This document shows, one piece after another, positions 34,499 to 43,571 of a DNA stretch of 64,000 nucleotides (position 1 is the first letter of the stretch; each line of letters starts with the position of its first letter). Made by a program: the position numbers and the translations under genes. The notes below the pieces were generated by a model. That model was given only the letters and a program-made list of their open reading frames with translations. It searched no databases and had not been told where the DNA came from. Source of the stretch: Pseudomaricurvus sp033283175 (lineage in GTDB: Bacteria > Pseudomonadota > Gammaproteobacteria > Pseudomonadales > Cellvibrionaceae); the NCBI GenBank assembly GCA_033283175.1, contig JAWMQM010000001.1, positions 1 to 64,000 on the forward strand. Reading direction: 5' to 3'.

Positions 34499-34555
34499 CT
34501 CTGTATTCACCGAAGCTTGCGCCACCCTGACATCAGCTCACAAACAGAGCTCGCT

Positions 34556-37500
34556 TCAATTATCCGGTATGGTCTCACCCGGCCCTTTTACCAGGCTGAT
34601 ATTGCGCATCAACAAGGGAATAAGGGTGAGCACCCCGGTAAAGAGCGCCAGGAAGCCCTCAAGCCTGGTCTGCGTACTGTATATAACCACACCGAGCAAG
34701 GTCAGTGCGACCAACAACAAGGGTACCTTGAGGTATTGCCAGAAACCTCGATTTGACTCTTCCATCCAGGCGGCAAATACCGTTTCATCTTCAGCACTGA
34801 GGATAAAGCGAGCGAAGCTCTTGTTGGCAATTGACCAACGGGGGTTACGAACGATATAACCTCGACGCATCAAATGCTCCAACGGGCCAATATTACGAGG
34901 GTTAATCATCAGCCCACTCGCAAGCTGGAACAACAGTAAACGCTCCTGCCGTGTGCAGAGAGCCCAACGTCTGCGATATTCACTTGCTGCATGCGACCCC
35001 ACAAATTGAACAATCTGTTCTTCACTGAGCAGCCTCCAGCTCTCATCCCCTAACTGAGCAGAAATAACTTCCTGTAAAGGATGCAGGTCTGGCCAGATAC
35101 TAATTTCGCGTACCAAATAATAAGCAGAGTTTTTCTCACCTATCAGGTGCAGGACTTCAGGATACCAGTCGTAGTATTTACGGAAGCAACACAGTAATCT
35201 TGACCAGCGAACCACCTCCTGTGCGTCCGCAACCTCATCAAGCTGATCCTTATCGAGATACTCCGCCTGATTTGTCAGCATGTACAAGGGGGAAACATCA
35301 CACAATACGACTACCGAGACACAAGCTCCGGAATGAACAATTCGCTCCAATATATCCAGAAGTGCCAGACGATTTTTTCGAGTGAAAGCTACCGATTCGA
35401 TATTGTCAATCAGTAATAATCTGGAGTCATCACTATCCTCTCTTGTTGCGCCATCAAGCAATGATTCCCGCAGACCTTTGTCAGTAGTGATCGACCAGAC
35501 ATCAACCGGAGTGCAACGGCGACCACTCGCACTATCCCGCTCATACTCGCTATTCAACGACACTGGAAAATCGCTTGAGAATTCCAATGCTCGAATCCTC
35601 GGCCTTATTAGCAATGCATGATGAGGCCCCGTACTGGGAGTCACCTTTTGCAGCGTTCCAACCAGGTTTTTACTGCCACTTACAATGGATTCTGAATCCT
35701 CTGCCGCGACACCCACTGCCGCACCGTTCACCGTCCCAGCGTTCGCCGAGCATTCAGATAGCCAGCTCACCGGGCACTGCCTTTTAATGTACGCCCCGGC
35801 CAAATAACTGAATGGGACCATCGCACCCACCAGATACAGCGCCAGAAAGCGCACTGCCAGAAATACCAATATCAGTAGAAACATAAATACAAGAGTTGCA
35901 AAGGCGCTATTCCAGGAGGAAAAAACAAGTCCAAATAAACTCGGATAGGAATAACTATAATTGGGAACATGATCACTGCTGTTCTTTATTACTTTGGACT
36001 CACCCTCTAAATTACTCTGTAAATCCATGACCAGTGAACTCAGAACCTCCGCACGAGACCAACCGACAGCGATATAATTCAGAAGACCATTTACCACGAA
36101 ATCACGCCCTGCCATCGATGGAGAATCTGAAAAATCATGATCTACCGGACAACTTGCCCCCTTCAGTCTTTCCAACTGGTTATTTGAAGTCGCCCCCGCC
36201 TCACATCCAACCCTATAAATCAGATTTTCCAGCTTTTCTTCCGTTCTACGATTCTCAAAATCGGTGCCTTTACCGTAACCATATACCCGTGAAAAATATT
36301 CCCGCCTGTCCCTCAGCTGAATTTGACTGTCTACATTCATTACCATTCGGTCGTAGTCACCCATGGAGCGAATCAAGGCATCCCCCGCCACATAGGCAAC
36401 TAACGTAGAGGGAATCAGAACCAAAAGAAATATCAGCAGCGTGACAAACATTGAATACCAAAACGATATTCGTCTGGTTGTATCCATCTTTCGGGAAAGC
36501 GACAACGGCTCGAGACACCCACATCCAACCCTCCCAGCCCCCCCTGTGGCAGGAGACAGAAATCCGGAGGCACGCCCGGCCAACATACAACCCTCTGCGC
36601 TTTGCTTTCTCCCACTCAAGACCGCGTAAACTCTATTGGCTTGAGACAGAATGAAAATCCCTCCCAGCACACCCACACCGGACAAAATCACCAATCGAAG
36701 CCCGGAAGAGTTTGCGAGGCCTACTAAAATTCCGAGAAACATTCCAACCACCAAAATTGCCAGCAGGAGGCACCAAGACAAGTTTCGATAGGTAGAGACA
36801 GCATCAGCTCTTGGCCAAAGCCAAATAAATAGATCCTCCGGAAGAAGAGGCCTTATAAGAACCAGAATAAAGCAGACGATAGCAACTAGAAACACGCAAA
36901 AAAGACCGGAAATCAGGAAATGGAGGGCGGTAAAGGACTGCACATACTCCAGATCGTGGTACACCAAAATAGTCCACGGAAGCGCCTTGTCCAACTGGGT
37001 CAGATAAAAACGTGTCCTCTTTCCCCGATATATCCCATCGACAGACTCCAGAACCCTGTCTGCATTTCCAGCACCATAGTCAACTACATCCAAATATGCT
37101 CTAATTTTTTTGTTATGCTCGCTTTCGTCGAAAAAGTTTTCGACCAGTACCCTGGATTTCTGACTGTGGTACAGAACTTGGCCATCTCGATTATCAAAAA
37201 CAATATAATTCAGGTTATTCGGTAAAACCGGTGATATCAGGGAAACAAAGCTCAATCCAAAAGACAGTACCGAACCTGAAAAATCAGCTTTTGCTCTCCA
37301 TCCAGTTGAACCATTCTTATCGCTGACGACTCCCTTCCCTGCCGACATCCCAGGCCCAAACACCCCCCCGATCTGATCACAAAGGACAGAGAGCCCCCTC
37401 CATCCTTCGGACTTTTTGCACTCACTTTCCAATGGAATAGCAATCTGGGTTGATCTTGCCCCATCCGATATATTGAAGATCCTCTCTACCGAAAATGAGA

Positions 37501-39784
37501 GCTTCTCCCCGTCATTATTCCACTCAACCAAGTCTCCCTTTTGTGCATTTTTAAAATACTTTCTATGACTTAGATTTGGCCTTGATGACTGAAATAGCCA
37601 CTTCGAACCCTGGATTATATTCCCTGCTATTCCCCCATCTTTTTTGATGATAAACAAATTCTCAATAGGATGATTAGACCCTGCCGGATAACCCCCACCC
37701 GCTTCGAGACCACACAAGAATGGCTCCCGTCCGGAACTACTGAACCTGGACCCAGAATATTTTCCATGAACACCAATAGAATATTTTGTCACATATGATT
37801 TCACACCCGGAACAATATCAACGCAATCCGATGGAGACTTATATTCTTCATAGCCCATGACTTTCTTGCGCTCACCTGGTGACAACGACTCATTAACACC
37901 TCTCTGCAAGGATTCCCTAACCCCAAGATCATGCAACGCCATATCAACCGTATTAAAGGCTCCCAGAAGCTCCTCCCTAAATGAAGCCTTCATATCCATC
38001 AATGCAGATTTAGCTTCACCCTTAAAATCTGATTCAATACGATCAGAAACCAGATATGAAACCCAGGAAACCGAAACAATAATTGCCATTATTACAACCG
38101 CGGACGATACGACATACCGATCACTTCGGGTAAAAGCTGAACTTATGTGACTCCACCGTATTTTAAGAAAAAGGAATGACAATAGGATTGAAACGCCGAT
38201 AACAGACAGAATCAGAAAAACCGAAGGGCTAAGCCTGAGAGCCTCTTTAGAGACAACTTCGGACGGCACCAAACCCACGAAGTAGAGGGTTCCGAGCCCT
38301 CTCCCGCTTTCACCCTCCTCTTGAGATACTATTGACGATCCAACCCTATGAGGCAATACATAAGCGTCATGACCCCTTCCAGCAAAATCCACTTTCAGAG
38401 CACTTGAATTCTTCCATCCATTGCCGCTATCAGAGACAAATTCATTCCCACTCCCCCGAACACTATTCGAACCACTTCTAATTTTAAAAATTTCCTCAAA
38501 CTTTCCTTGGTATAGGCTTTCAGACCCACTCCCCCCAGCAAAAAGAACGCTACCATTTCGATCAACAACCAGAAGTATCGGAAAACTGTACCCTGAGAAC
38601 GAAATAAGCTGGGAAAATGGAATCCTGTAAACAAAATCCACAATTGATGCACAACCAACTACATCAACCCCCCGATCCGGGTACGGGCTTTTGTTATTTT
38701 TTGAACCGAACATATCGAAATATAATAGTCCCGGCTCTGAGTCACCCGAACACTTCGATATACCCCCCCCCGGAGCTGCACTAACCTCCAGACGATGAGA
38801 TTTAACTACCGATGACCACGCAGATCCATCTTCCTGGTAACGACTGGAAACAATATCGATGATTTTTTCCAGAGCTCTCCTGGATTTTACTTTTTCATGA
38901 ACCCCCGCTTTCTTCAATGCCAAATCAATCTTCTGAATATGTTTTCTATTAACATTTTCAGAGCCAAGATTTCTTTTCCAGAAATCACTTATGAGACTCT
39001 GTACAGACGCCGTTAAATGTTCATAACCATCATACTCAGGAAGATCACTAAAGTCAGATGTATAAAACCTGAACCAGGTTAGAGAATCAATAAGGTTAGT
39101 AAGTATGGTAGATGGCAATTCAAGTAGTTTCAGCCTTTCCACTACATAACCTTCACTTACACTCCCACCAACTCCTACAACAGCCTTATCGATACTGGCC
39201 TTCAGATCCACAAGATCATCCAACCTTTTAACTATATCTTCTTTTCTTATGCTTTTCGGGTAAGGACTCCCTGCCAACTGACCAGCCAAGCACATTCCCA
39301 TCTCAAGGCGAGAGAGAATCTCCTTGGTTGAAAGAATTGTTTTTCCATCACCCAGATCAAAATTAACCGCCTTCTTCCACTCCGGATTTCGCCTGGAAAA
39401 TCTATCAGCCAGACTCAACCCCCATTCTTTATCTTTTTGATTGCAGCCATCATCCGTAAACAACAACAGTCCAGACTGAGGAGAAACGTCATTTTCATAG
39501 GCTACATCTGATGTCGATTTCTTTATTTTTTTATAGATAGGAAAGATGACCGAAAGATCCGACCTGGCCAATTCATCCAACTCCCGGGAAAGTGCATTAA
39601 AACTAGCCAAGTTGGTATCCAGGCTTCTTGCAGACTCCGCCAACTGCCTGAACCTCAACTGCTCAAAATAATCCAGTCTTTTCTGGTACTCCAGGAAATA
39701 CCAGCCTGCACCGGCCGCAGAAAGAAATGCCAACGACACAAAAAGCATCATGAAACTGGTAAATTTCTGGCGAAGGCTAGACAT
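34556..39784 (-). CDS. Giant multi-pass membrane protein with double-Cache-like sensor and NTPase-like region (unknown)
   Basis: 1742 residues from ATG 39784, which has AGG eight bases upstream; ATG 39811 has none. About ten hydrophobic helices occur near residues 11-31, 519-543, 556-580, 951-977, 1003-1023, 1028-1047, 1108-1133, 1288-1330, 1686-1702 and 1708-1727. Residues about 585-945 resemble a periplasmic double-Cache sensor (SRPNLSHRKYFKNAQKGD, then YIVFDNRDGQVLYHSQ and ALPWTILVYHDLEYV). Residues about 1370-1510 look like a P-loop NTPase core with a Walker-B/sensor pattern (RLLLIDNIESV, VSVVVLCDVSPL) but no GxxxxGK[ST]. Residues about 1600-1665 may be a winged helix. No HAMP, kinase or chemotaxis output is present. 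GC and codon use are far below the surroundings (24/60 GC at 36841-36900), pointing to transfer. Function unknown; a signal-sensing or STAND-like membrane protein is inferred. Confidence 0.85.
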   Translation of the reverse strand: MSSLRQKFTSFMMLFVSLAFLSAAGAGWYFLEYQKRLDYFEQLRFRQLAESARSLDTNLASFNALSRELDELARSDLSVIFPIYKKIKKSTSDVAYENDVSPQSGLLLFTDDGCNQKDKEWGLSLADRFSRRNPEWKKAVNFDLGDGKTILSTKEILSRLEMGMCLAGQLAGSPYPKSIRKEDIVKRLDDLVDLKASIDKAVVGVGGSVSEGYVVERLKLLELPSTILTNLIDSLTWFRFYTSDFSDLPEYDGYEHLTASVQSLISDFWKRNLGSENVNRKHIQKIDLALKKAGVHEKVKSRRALEKIIDIVSSRYQEDGSAWSSVVKSHRLEVSAAPGGGISKCSGDSEPGLLYFDMFGSKNNKSPYPDRGVDVVGCASIVDFVYRIPFSQLISFSGYSFPILLVVDRNGSVLFAGGSGSESLYQGKFEEIFKIRSGSNSVRGSGNEFVSDSGNGWKNSSALKVDFAGRGHDAYVLPHRVGSSIVSQEEGESGRGLGTLYFVGLVPSEVVSKEALRLSPSVFLILSVIGVSILLSFLFLKIRWSHISSAFTRSDRYVVSSAVVIMAIIVSVSWVSYLVSDRIESDFKGEAKSALMDMKASFREELLGAFNTVDMALHDLGVRESLQRGVNESLSPGERKKVMGYEEYKSPSDCVDIVPGVKSYVTKYSIGVHGKYSGSRFSSSGREPFLCGLEAGGGYPAGSNHPIENLFIIKKDGGIAGNIIQGSKWLFQSSRPNLSHRKYFKNAQKGDLVEWNNDGEKLSFSVERIFNISDGARSTQIAIPLESECKKSEGWRGLSVLCDQIGGVFGPGMSAGKGVVSDKNGSTGWRAKADFSGSVLSFGLSFVSLISPVLPNNLNYIVFDNRDGQVLYHSQKSRVLVENFFDESEHNKKIRAYLDVVDYGAGNADRVLESVDGIYRGKRTRFYLTQLDKALPWTILVYHDLEYVQSFTALHFLISGLFCVFLVAIVCFILVLIRPLLPEDLFIWLWPRADAVSTYRNLSWCLLLAILVVGMFLGILVGLANSSGLRLVILSGVGVLGGIFILSQANRVYAVLSGRKQSAEGCMLAGRASGFLSPATGGAGRVGCGCLEPLSLSRKMDTTRRISFWYSMFVTLLIFLLVLIPSTLVAYVAGDALIRSMGDYDRMVMNVDSQIQLRDRREYFSRVYGYGKGTDFENRRTEEKLENLIYRVGCEAGATSNNQLERLKGASCPVDHDFSDSPSMAGRDFVVNGLLNYIAVGWSRAEVLSSLVMDLQSNLEGESKVIKNSSDHVPNYSYSYPSLFGLVFSSWNSAFATLVFMFLLILVFLAVRFLALYLVGAMVPFSYLAGAYIKRQCPVSWLSECSANAGTVNGAAVGVAAEDSESIVSGSKNLVGTLQKVTPSTGPHHALLIRPRIRALEFSSDFPVSLNSEYERDSASGRRCTPVDVWSITTDKGLRESLLDGATREDSDDSRLLLIDNIESVAFTRKNRLALLDILERIVHSGACVSVVVLCDVSPLYMLTNQAEYLDKDQLDEVADAQEVVRWSRLLCCFRKYYDWYPEVLHLIGEKNSAYYLVREISIWPDLHPLQEVISAQLGDESWRLLSEEQIVQFVGSHAASEYRRRWALCTRQERLLLFQLASGLMINPRNIGPLEHLMRRGYIVRNPRWSIANKSFARFILSAEDETVFAAWMEESNRGFWQYLKVPLLLVALTLLGVVIYSTQTRLEGFLALFTGVLTLIPLLMRNISLVKGPGETIPDN

Positions 39785-39929
39785 AACGTGTACCTGCGTA
39801 ACGCAAGGCATAGGTGTTCAGAGAAGGCGCCGGAGATGCACTCAGTCTTGCTTCCGGCTCTGAAGAAAGGAGAAGGACTGAAAGGTTCCAATCCCAATTA
39901 TCAACCAATACTGGTTTCAATGGCGCCAT
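39777..39929 (-). CDS. Possible 50-residue protein overlapping the start of the giant gene
   Basis: ATG 39929 has a strong purine-rich AGGGAAGGAGG directly in front. The frame continues upstream to 40007 without a better start. It ends at TAG 39777-39779, inside the first codons of the giant gene (ATGTCTAG), an overlap often seen in translational coupling. Product MAPLKPVLVDNWDWNLSVLL... with no recognised motif. It could instead be the 3' part of one small gene whose 5' part is the frame at 39901-40161. Confidence 0.35.
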   Translation of the reverse strand: MAPLKPVLVDNWDWNLSVLLLSSEPEARLSASPAPSLNTYALRYAGTRYV

Positions 39930-40161
39930 CCTCCTTCCCTGGAAAGAAAAGCGATATGTGATTGTGAGCCTGAAGCCTGTATCGACCTTCCTTGGAAACC
40001 ACATCAACGTGGCACCAAGAAGAATCAGCCCATGCGGGCTTCAGACTTATTTCCCGAATCCAGTATAGTAAAGCGCCATCATTTGCCAAAAATGTGAATG
40101 AATTCGAAGACAGTTTTTTACAGTTATTTTTCTTATGTTGAATTAACCGACATTCTGACAC
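39901..40161 (-). CDS. Possible 86-residue protein, first frame of the AT-rich island
   Basis: Starts with GTG 40161 and ends at TGA 39901. The middle (GALLYWIREISLKPAWADSSWCHVDVVSKEGRYRLQAHNHISLFF) has protein-like composition; the N-terminal part is Lys/Asn-rich. It overlaps the next small frame by 29 bases in a different register, so a frameshifted or programmed single gene of about 136 residues is possible. No family recognised. Confidence 0.3.
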   Translation of the reverse strand: MSECRLIQHKKNNCKKLSSNSFTFLANDGALLYWIREISLKPAWADSSWCHVDVVSKEGRYRLQAHNHISLFFPGKEDGAIETSIG

Positions 40162-40290
40162 CTAAAAACAGGTCTAAACCGAATGTCAGATCAATTTGAT
40201 ACCGAGCCAGCCTTCCCGGCCGAAGCACAACCGGGTTCAGGTTATCGGCACTACTCGACGCCAGTTCTACCGGACAGTGGGAGCAGCCGG

Positions 40291-41337
40291 TCAATCCAGT
40301 AACTCATCCTGGAGTTCACCATTGGGCAGGTGGGTCTCCTGCAGGGATTCAATATTTTCCAAAACCTCCTCATCCGGTGCAGCGAAAAACGCAATATGAA
40401 ACAGTGCCTCTCCCTCCTGCGCCAGGGGTATGTTTTGTTTGCCGATGATAAAGCCCGAACGCTCTGCACGAATAACATCAATATCCTGTCCGAACGGGTC
40501 ACCAATGTGGGCCAGCACGTCGCTCTTTTGCACCTGATCCCCCAACTCCTTCACAGTTTTGATGATGCCACTGGAACTGGCTCGTACCCAGGAGCTGCTG
40601 TTGGCCACAAAAGGCTGGACCTGCTTCGTGCGCCGGCGTCGGCGAATCAGGCCGAGGTGGCTTAATACGTTAAGCACACCGCTCACACCGGCCCGAATGG
40701 ACAGCTCGTCGAAGCGCAGCGCTTCACCGGCTTCGTACAGGAGAATCTTGATGCCCGAATCCATCGCTGCCTGGCGCAGCGACCCATCCCGCAGATTGGA
40801 GTTCAGCAACACGGGCACCCCAAACACCCGGGCCATAGCCGCGGTCTCCTCGTCATCCAGGTTGGCCCTGATCTGTGGCAGGTTAGAGCGATGAATCGCA
40901 CCGGTGTGCAGATCAATACCGTAGTCGCAGTGGTTGACGATCTCGGTGAGAAAGAGGTTGGCGACCCGCCCCGCCAGTGAACCCTTGGCGGAACCCGGGA
41001 AAGAGCGGTTCAGGTCACGCCGATCCGGCAGGTAACGACTTTGGTTCAACACCCCGTACACATTCACCATAGGTACCAGTATCAAGGTGCCGCTGGAGAC
41101 GGATAACGACCGGGAGTGGATCAGACGGCTGATAATCTCGATACCATTCAGCTCATCACCATGCACTGCCGCCGAGACAAATACTTTCGGGCCGGGCTTT
41201 TTCCCGTGAATGACATGAACGGGGATGGAGACATCGGTGTCCGTGTAGAGTTTGGCCACAGGAACGTTAAGGTAGACCCTCTCGCCGGGTTTGACTTGCT
41301 GTCCGGCGATGGTAAAAGGCTGTTGCTGACGTGTCAT
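40291..41337 (-). CDS. M14-type succinylglutamate desuccinylase/aspartoacylase-like zinc deacylase
   Basis: 348 residues. Zinc-ligand motif HGDE (H59, E62) occurs in SAAVHGDELNGIEII, followed by PDRRDLNRSFPGS and YGIDLHTGAIHRSNLPQIRAN carrying the third ligand His. ILLYEAGEALRFDE supplies the catalytic-Glu region. The C-terminal beta domain (LVKELGDQVQKSDVLAHIGDPFG-like) resembles a lipoyl fold, as in the DUF2817/AstE-like subgroup. It hydrolyses an N-acyl amino acid or peptide; the exact substrate is not evident and it is not the AstE of an ast operon. It follows mgtE after 42 bases and is probably the last gene of that operon. Confidence 0.85.
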   Translation of the reverse strand: MTRQQQPFTIAGQQVKPGERVYLNVPVAKLYTDTDVSIPVHVIHGKKPGPKVFVSAAVHGDELNGIEIISRLIHSRSLSVSSGTLILVPMVNVYGVLNQSRYLPDRRDLNRSFPGSAKGSLAGRVANLFLTEIVNHCDYGIDLHTGAIHRSNLPQIRANLDDEETAAMARVFGVPVLLNSNLRDGSLRQAAMDSGIKILLYEAGEALRFDELSIRAGVSGVLNVLSHLGLIRRRRRTKQVQPFVANSSSWVRASSSGIIKTVKELGDQVQKSDVLAHIGDPFGQDIDVIRAERSGFIIGKQNIPLAQEGEALFHIAFFAAPDEEVLENIESLQETHLPNGELQDELLD

Positions 41338-41379
41338 TGCTCAGGTGTTTTGTATTTGTGTAGGGCAATCCCCGGACGG

Positions 41380-42735
41380 TCACAGCATAGACGCCAGCAG
41401 TGAGGCGATACCAAGGAATGCGAAGAAGCCGGCGATATCCGTTATGGTGGTAAGGATGATCGACGATGCCTGGGCCGGATCCTGCCCGAGCCGCACCAGG
41501 ATTATAGGCACCAGGGCACCGGCAAATCCAGCCGCCACCATGGCCAGTATCATGGACGTACAAATAACCATGACCAATCCCACAGAGCCGCTCCACAAAT
41601 AGACACCGATCCCACAGGTAAACGCGATACAGAGGCCGTTCATCAGGCCAGCCCCCACCTCCTTGAACATCACCCGCGACCACTGGCGGATGGTAATCTC
41701 CCGCAGCGCCAGTCCCCGCATGGTTACGGCCAACGCCTGCGCACCCGCATTACCCGATTGCCCGGCTACCACCGGCAGCAGCACGGCCAGTGCGGTGAAC
41801 TGCGCGATTGTACTTTCGAACAACCCCACCACGGAGGCCGCCATAAACGCGGTAACCAGGTTGATCTGTAACCATGGCATACGCTTTTTGACGGCGAACA
41901 ACGGGCTCGAGAGTGCCCGCTCCTCCCGGCTGGCCCCGACCATGGCCAGCACATCGGAAGTGCGCTCCTGTTGCGCGGCTTCCAGCAAACTGGCGTGATA
42001 GATAATACCCAACAGATGGTTGTCCAGGTCCACCACCGGCAAATCCAGCAGGTTACGACGCTCGAACAGCTCCGAGACTTCTTCCTTTGTAGATGTATTG
42101 CTAACGGCTGCGGTTACCGGCTGTGACAATTCGCCAAGTTCGGTATCGGGGTCAGCGACGGCAATGTCCTGTATATGGGCCTTGCCCGCAAGGCGTCCAT
42201 TGCCGTCCACCAGAAACAGGGCCCGCGCCGTCTTCAGCCGGGTATTACGCAGGAAATCCAGCGCCTGCCCCGCCGTCATATCCTGACGAAAGTGGGTGAT
42301 ACGGGTATCCATCAACTGCCCGGCGCTGTTGCGGGGGTAGGACATCAAAGTGGTCAGCTCATGCCGCACCCCTTCATCCAGCGACGCCAGGTGCACCTGT
42401 AGCTCAGTCCCCTCCAGCTGCCCCAGAATTTTCACAGCGTAGTGCGGCGGTAACTCGGTCAACAACTGCCGGCTCAGTTCGGGCGAGATAGCAGGCAGGA
42501 GTGCCGCCGAGACATTGGGCAAGAGGCTCAGCCACACCGGCAACTGCACATGCACATCCTGCTCGTCGAGTATGGAAGCCACCACCTGCGGATCCGTCGC
42601 TTCAATAATCCGCGCCGCGTGACGGGGAAAGTCCAGCAGGAAGCGACGTGTTAACGTGTGGTCAACCACCTCCATGCCCGGCGTCACCTCCCGCTCCGCG
42701 ACTACCCCGTCGACACCCACACCCGCAGAAGCCAT
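41380..42735 (-). CDS. mgtE: Magnesium transporter MgtE
   Basis: About 451 residues from ATG 42735 (GGAGG seven bases upstream; GTG 42738 is the alternative). The MgtE_N superhelical domain (LPNVSAALLPAISPELSRQLLTELPPHYAVKILGQL) is followed by paired CBS domains (about 135-255). Five membrane helices follow, with the pore-region sequence AVLLPVVAGQSGNAGAQALAVTMRGLA. It is a dimeric Mg2+ channel gated by cytoplasmic Mg2+. The start overlaps the stop of the upstream MgtE-like gene (TGATG). Confidence 0.95.
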   Translation of the reverse strand: MASAGVGVDGVVAEREVTPGMEVVDHTLTRRFLLDFPRHAARIIEATDPQVVASILDEQDVHVQLPVWLSLLPNVSAALLPAISPELSRQLLTELPPHYAVKILGQLEGTELQVHLASLDEGVRHELTTLMSYPRNSAGQLMDTRITHFRQDMTAGQALDFLRNTRLKTARALFLVDGNGRLAGKAHIQDIAVADPDTELGELSQPVTAAVSNTSTKEEVSELFERRNLLDLPVVDLDNHLLGIIYHASLLEAAQQERTSDVLAMVGASREERALSSPLFAVKKRMPWLQINLVTAFMAASVVGLFESTIAQFTALAVLLPVVAGQSGNAGAQALAVTMRGLALREITIRQWSRVMFKEVGAGLMNGLCIAFTCGIGVYLWSGSVGLVMVICTSMILAMVAAGFAGALVPIILVRLGQDPAQASSIILTTITDIAGFFAFLGIASLLASML

Positions 42736-43571
42736 CACTCCGCCTCCACGCCGGGCGCCGATTTGGCTTGCGCCATAACAACACCCAGCAGTCCTGTGGT
42801 GGTGGCAATCATGGCCAGCGTCAAGTGACTCAACAGCGAACTGCCGGTTGCAGGCGCCGGGGTTTGCAACAGCTTAGCGAGCCCGGTATTGAGAGCCTTG
42901 CGGCTGAGCGTGCCCAGAAACACTCCTCGACTGCTATGCACGGGTAAAACACTGTAGTTTTGCCACTCCGCAAAGTGGGCCGCTTCGCTCAGGCTCAAAT
43001 GGGCGGGCAAGGGCTCACAGCGATTGGCGAGGTCACCCATCATTGCACCGGGATCTGCCACCAACAGCTGCCCCGCCGGCATTACACCGCTGACCTGGTG
43101 GTTGTCATCCACCACAACCAGGATATCGAAGGGCTGCCCGGATTGTTTCAGCAGCTCGATGCACTCAGCCACCACCAGCGTCTGTGAAAAGTGAGGACTG
43201 GAACTGTCCATCCATGCACCCACGGTGACATCGGGGTAACTGAGGGAACGCTGCAGCGCTCGCATCAAACTTGCCGGAAGATACTCGAGCACAGAGCTCT
43301 GCAGCGGTGGTTGCAGCAAACGTGTGATAGCAGCGGCTGCAGGAAAACTCAGCTGCCCCAGAAGAGAACCACTCTTCTCCACTGGCATCTGTTCCAAAAT
43401 CCGTGCCGCCGCCCAGGTCTCCAGCTGCTCCACCACCGGAGCCAGCACTCGCACCGGTATACGCGACAGGTAGCCAGCAGCGTCCCCGGCATCCAGCGTT
43501 TGCAACACGGCTGCCGCCCGATCCGGTTTATTGGCGAGGAAATCAAGGCTCAGGGGGTTAATCGATGCCAT
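42735..43571 (-). CDS. MgtE-like cytoplasmic-domain protein without the channel domain
   Basis: 278 residues. An MgtE_N-like helical domain (AGYLSRIPVRVLAPVVEQLETWAAARILEQMPVEKSGSLLGQLSFPAAAAITRLLQ) is followed by a CBS-like pair (residues about 130-235). A single hydrophobic helix near the C-terminus (LLSHLTLAMIATTTGLLGVVMA) replaces the five-helix pore of MgtE. It is fused by overlapping frames to a complete mgtE downstream and overlaps mscS upstream by 14 bases. A Mg2+-sensing regulatory partner of MgtE or of the MscS channel is inferred; a decayed duplicate is less likely because the frame is intact and coupled. Confidence 0.82.
   Translation of the reverse strand: MASINPLSLDFLANKPDRAAAVLQTLDAGDAAGYLSRIPVRVLAPVVEQLETWAAARILEQMPVEKSGSLLGQLSFPAAAAITRLLQPPLQSSVLEYLPASLMRALQRSLSYPDVTVGAWMDSSSPHFSQTLVVAECIELLKQSGQPFDILVVVDDNHQVSGVMPAGQLLVADPGAMMGDLANRCEPLPAHLSLSEAAHFAEWQNYSVLPVHSSRGVFLGTLSRKALNTGLAKLLQTPAPATGSSLLSHLTLAMIATTTGLLGVVMAQAKSAPGVEAE

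Noticed and set aside
34490..34555. Possible recombination site between the RND operon and the AT-rich island
   Set aside because: No direct repeat, integrase gene or tRNA end was found at either border of the island, so the mechanism of acquisition cannot be named.
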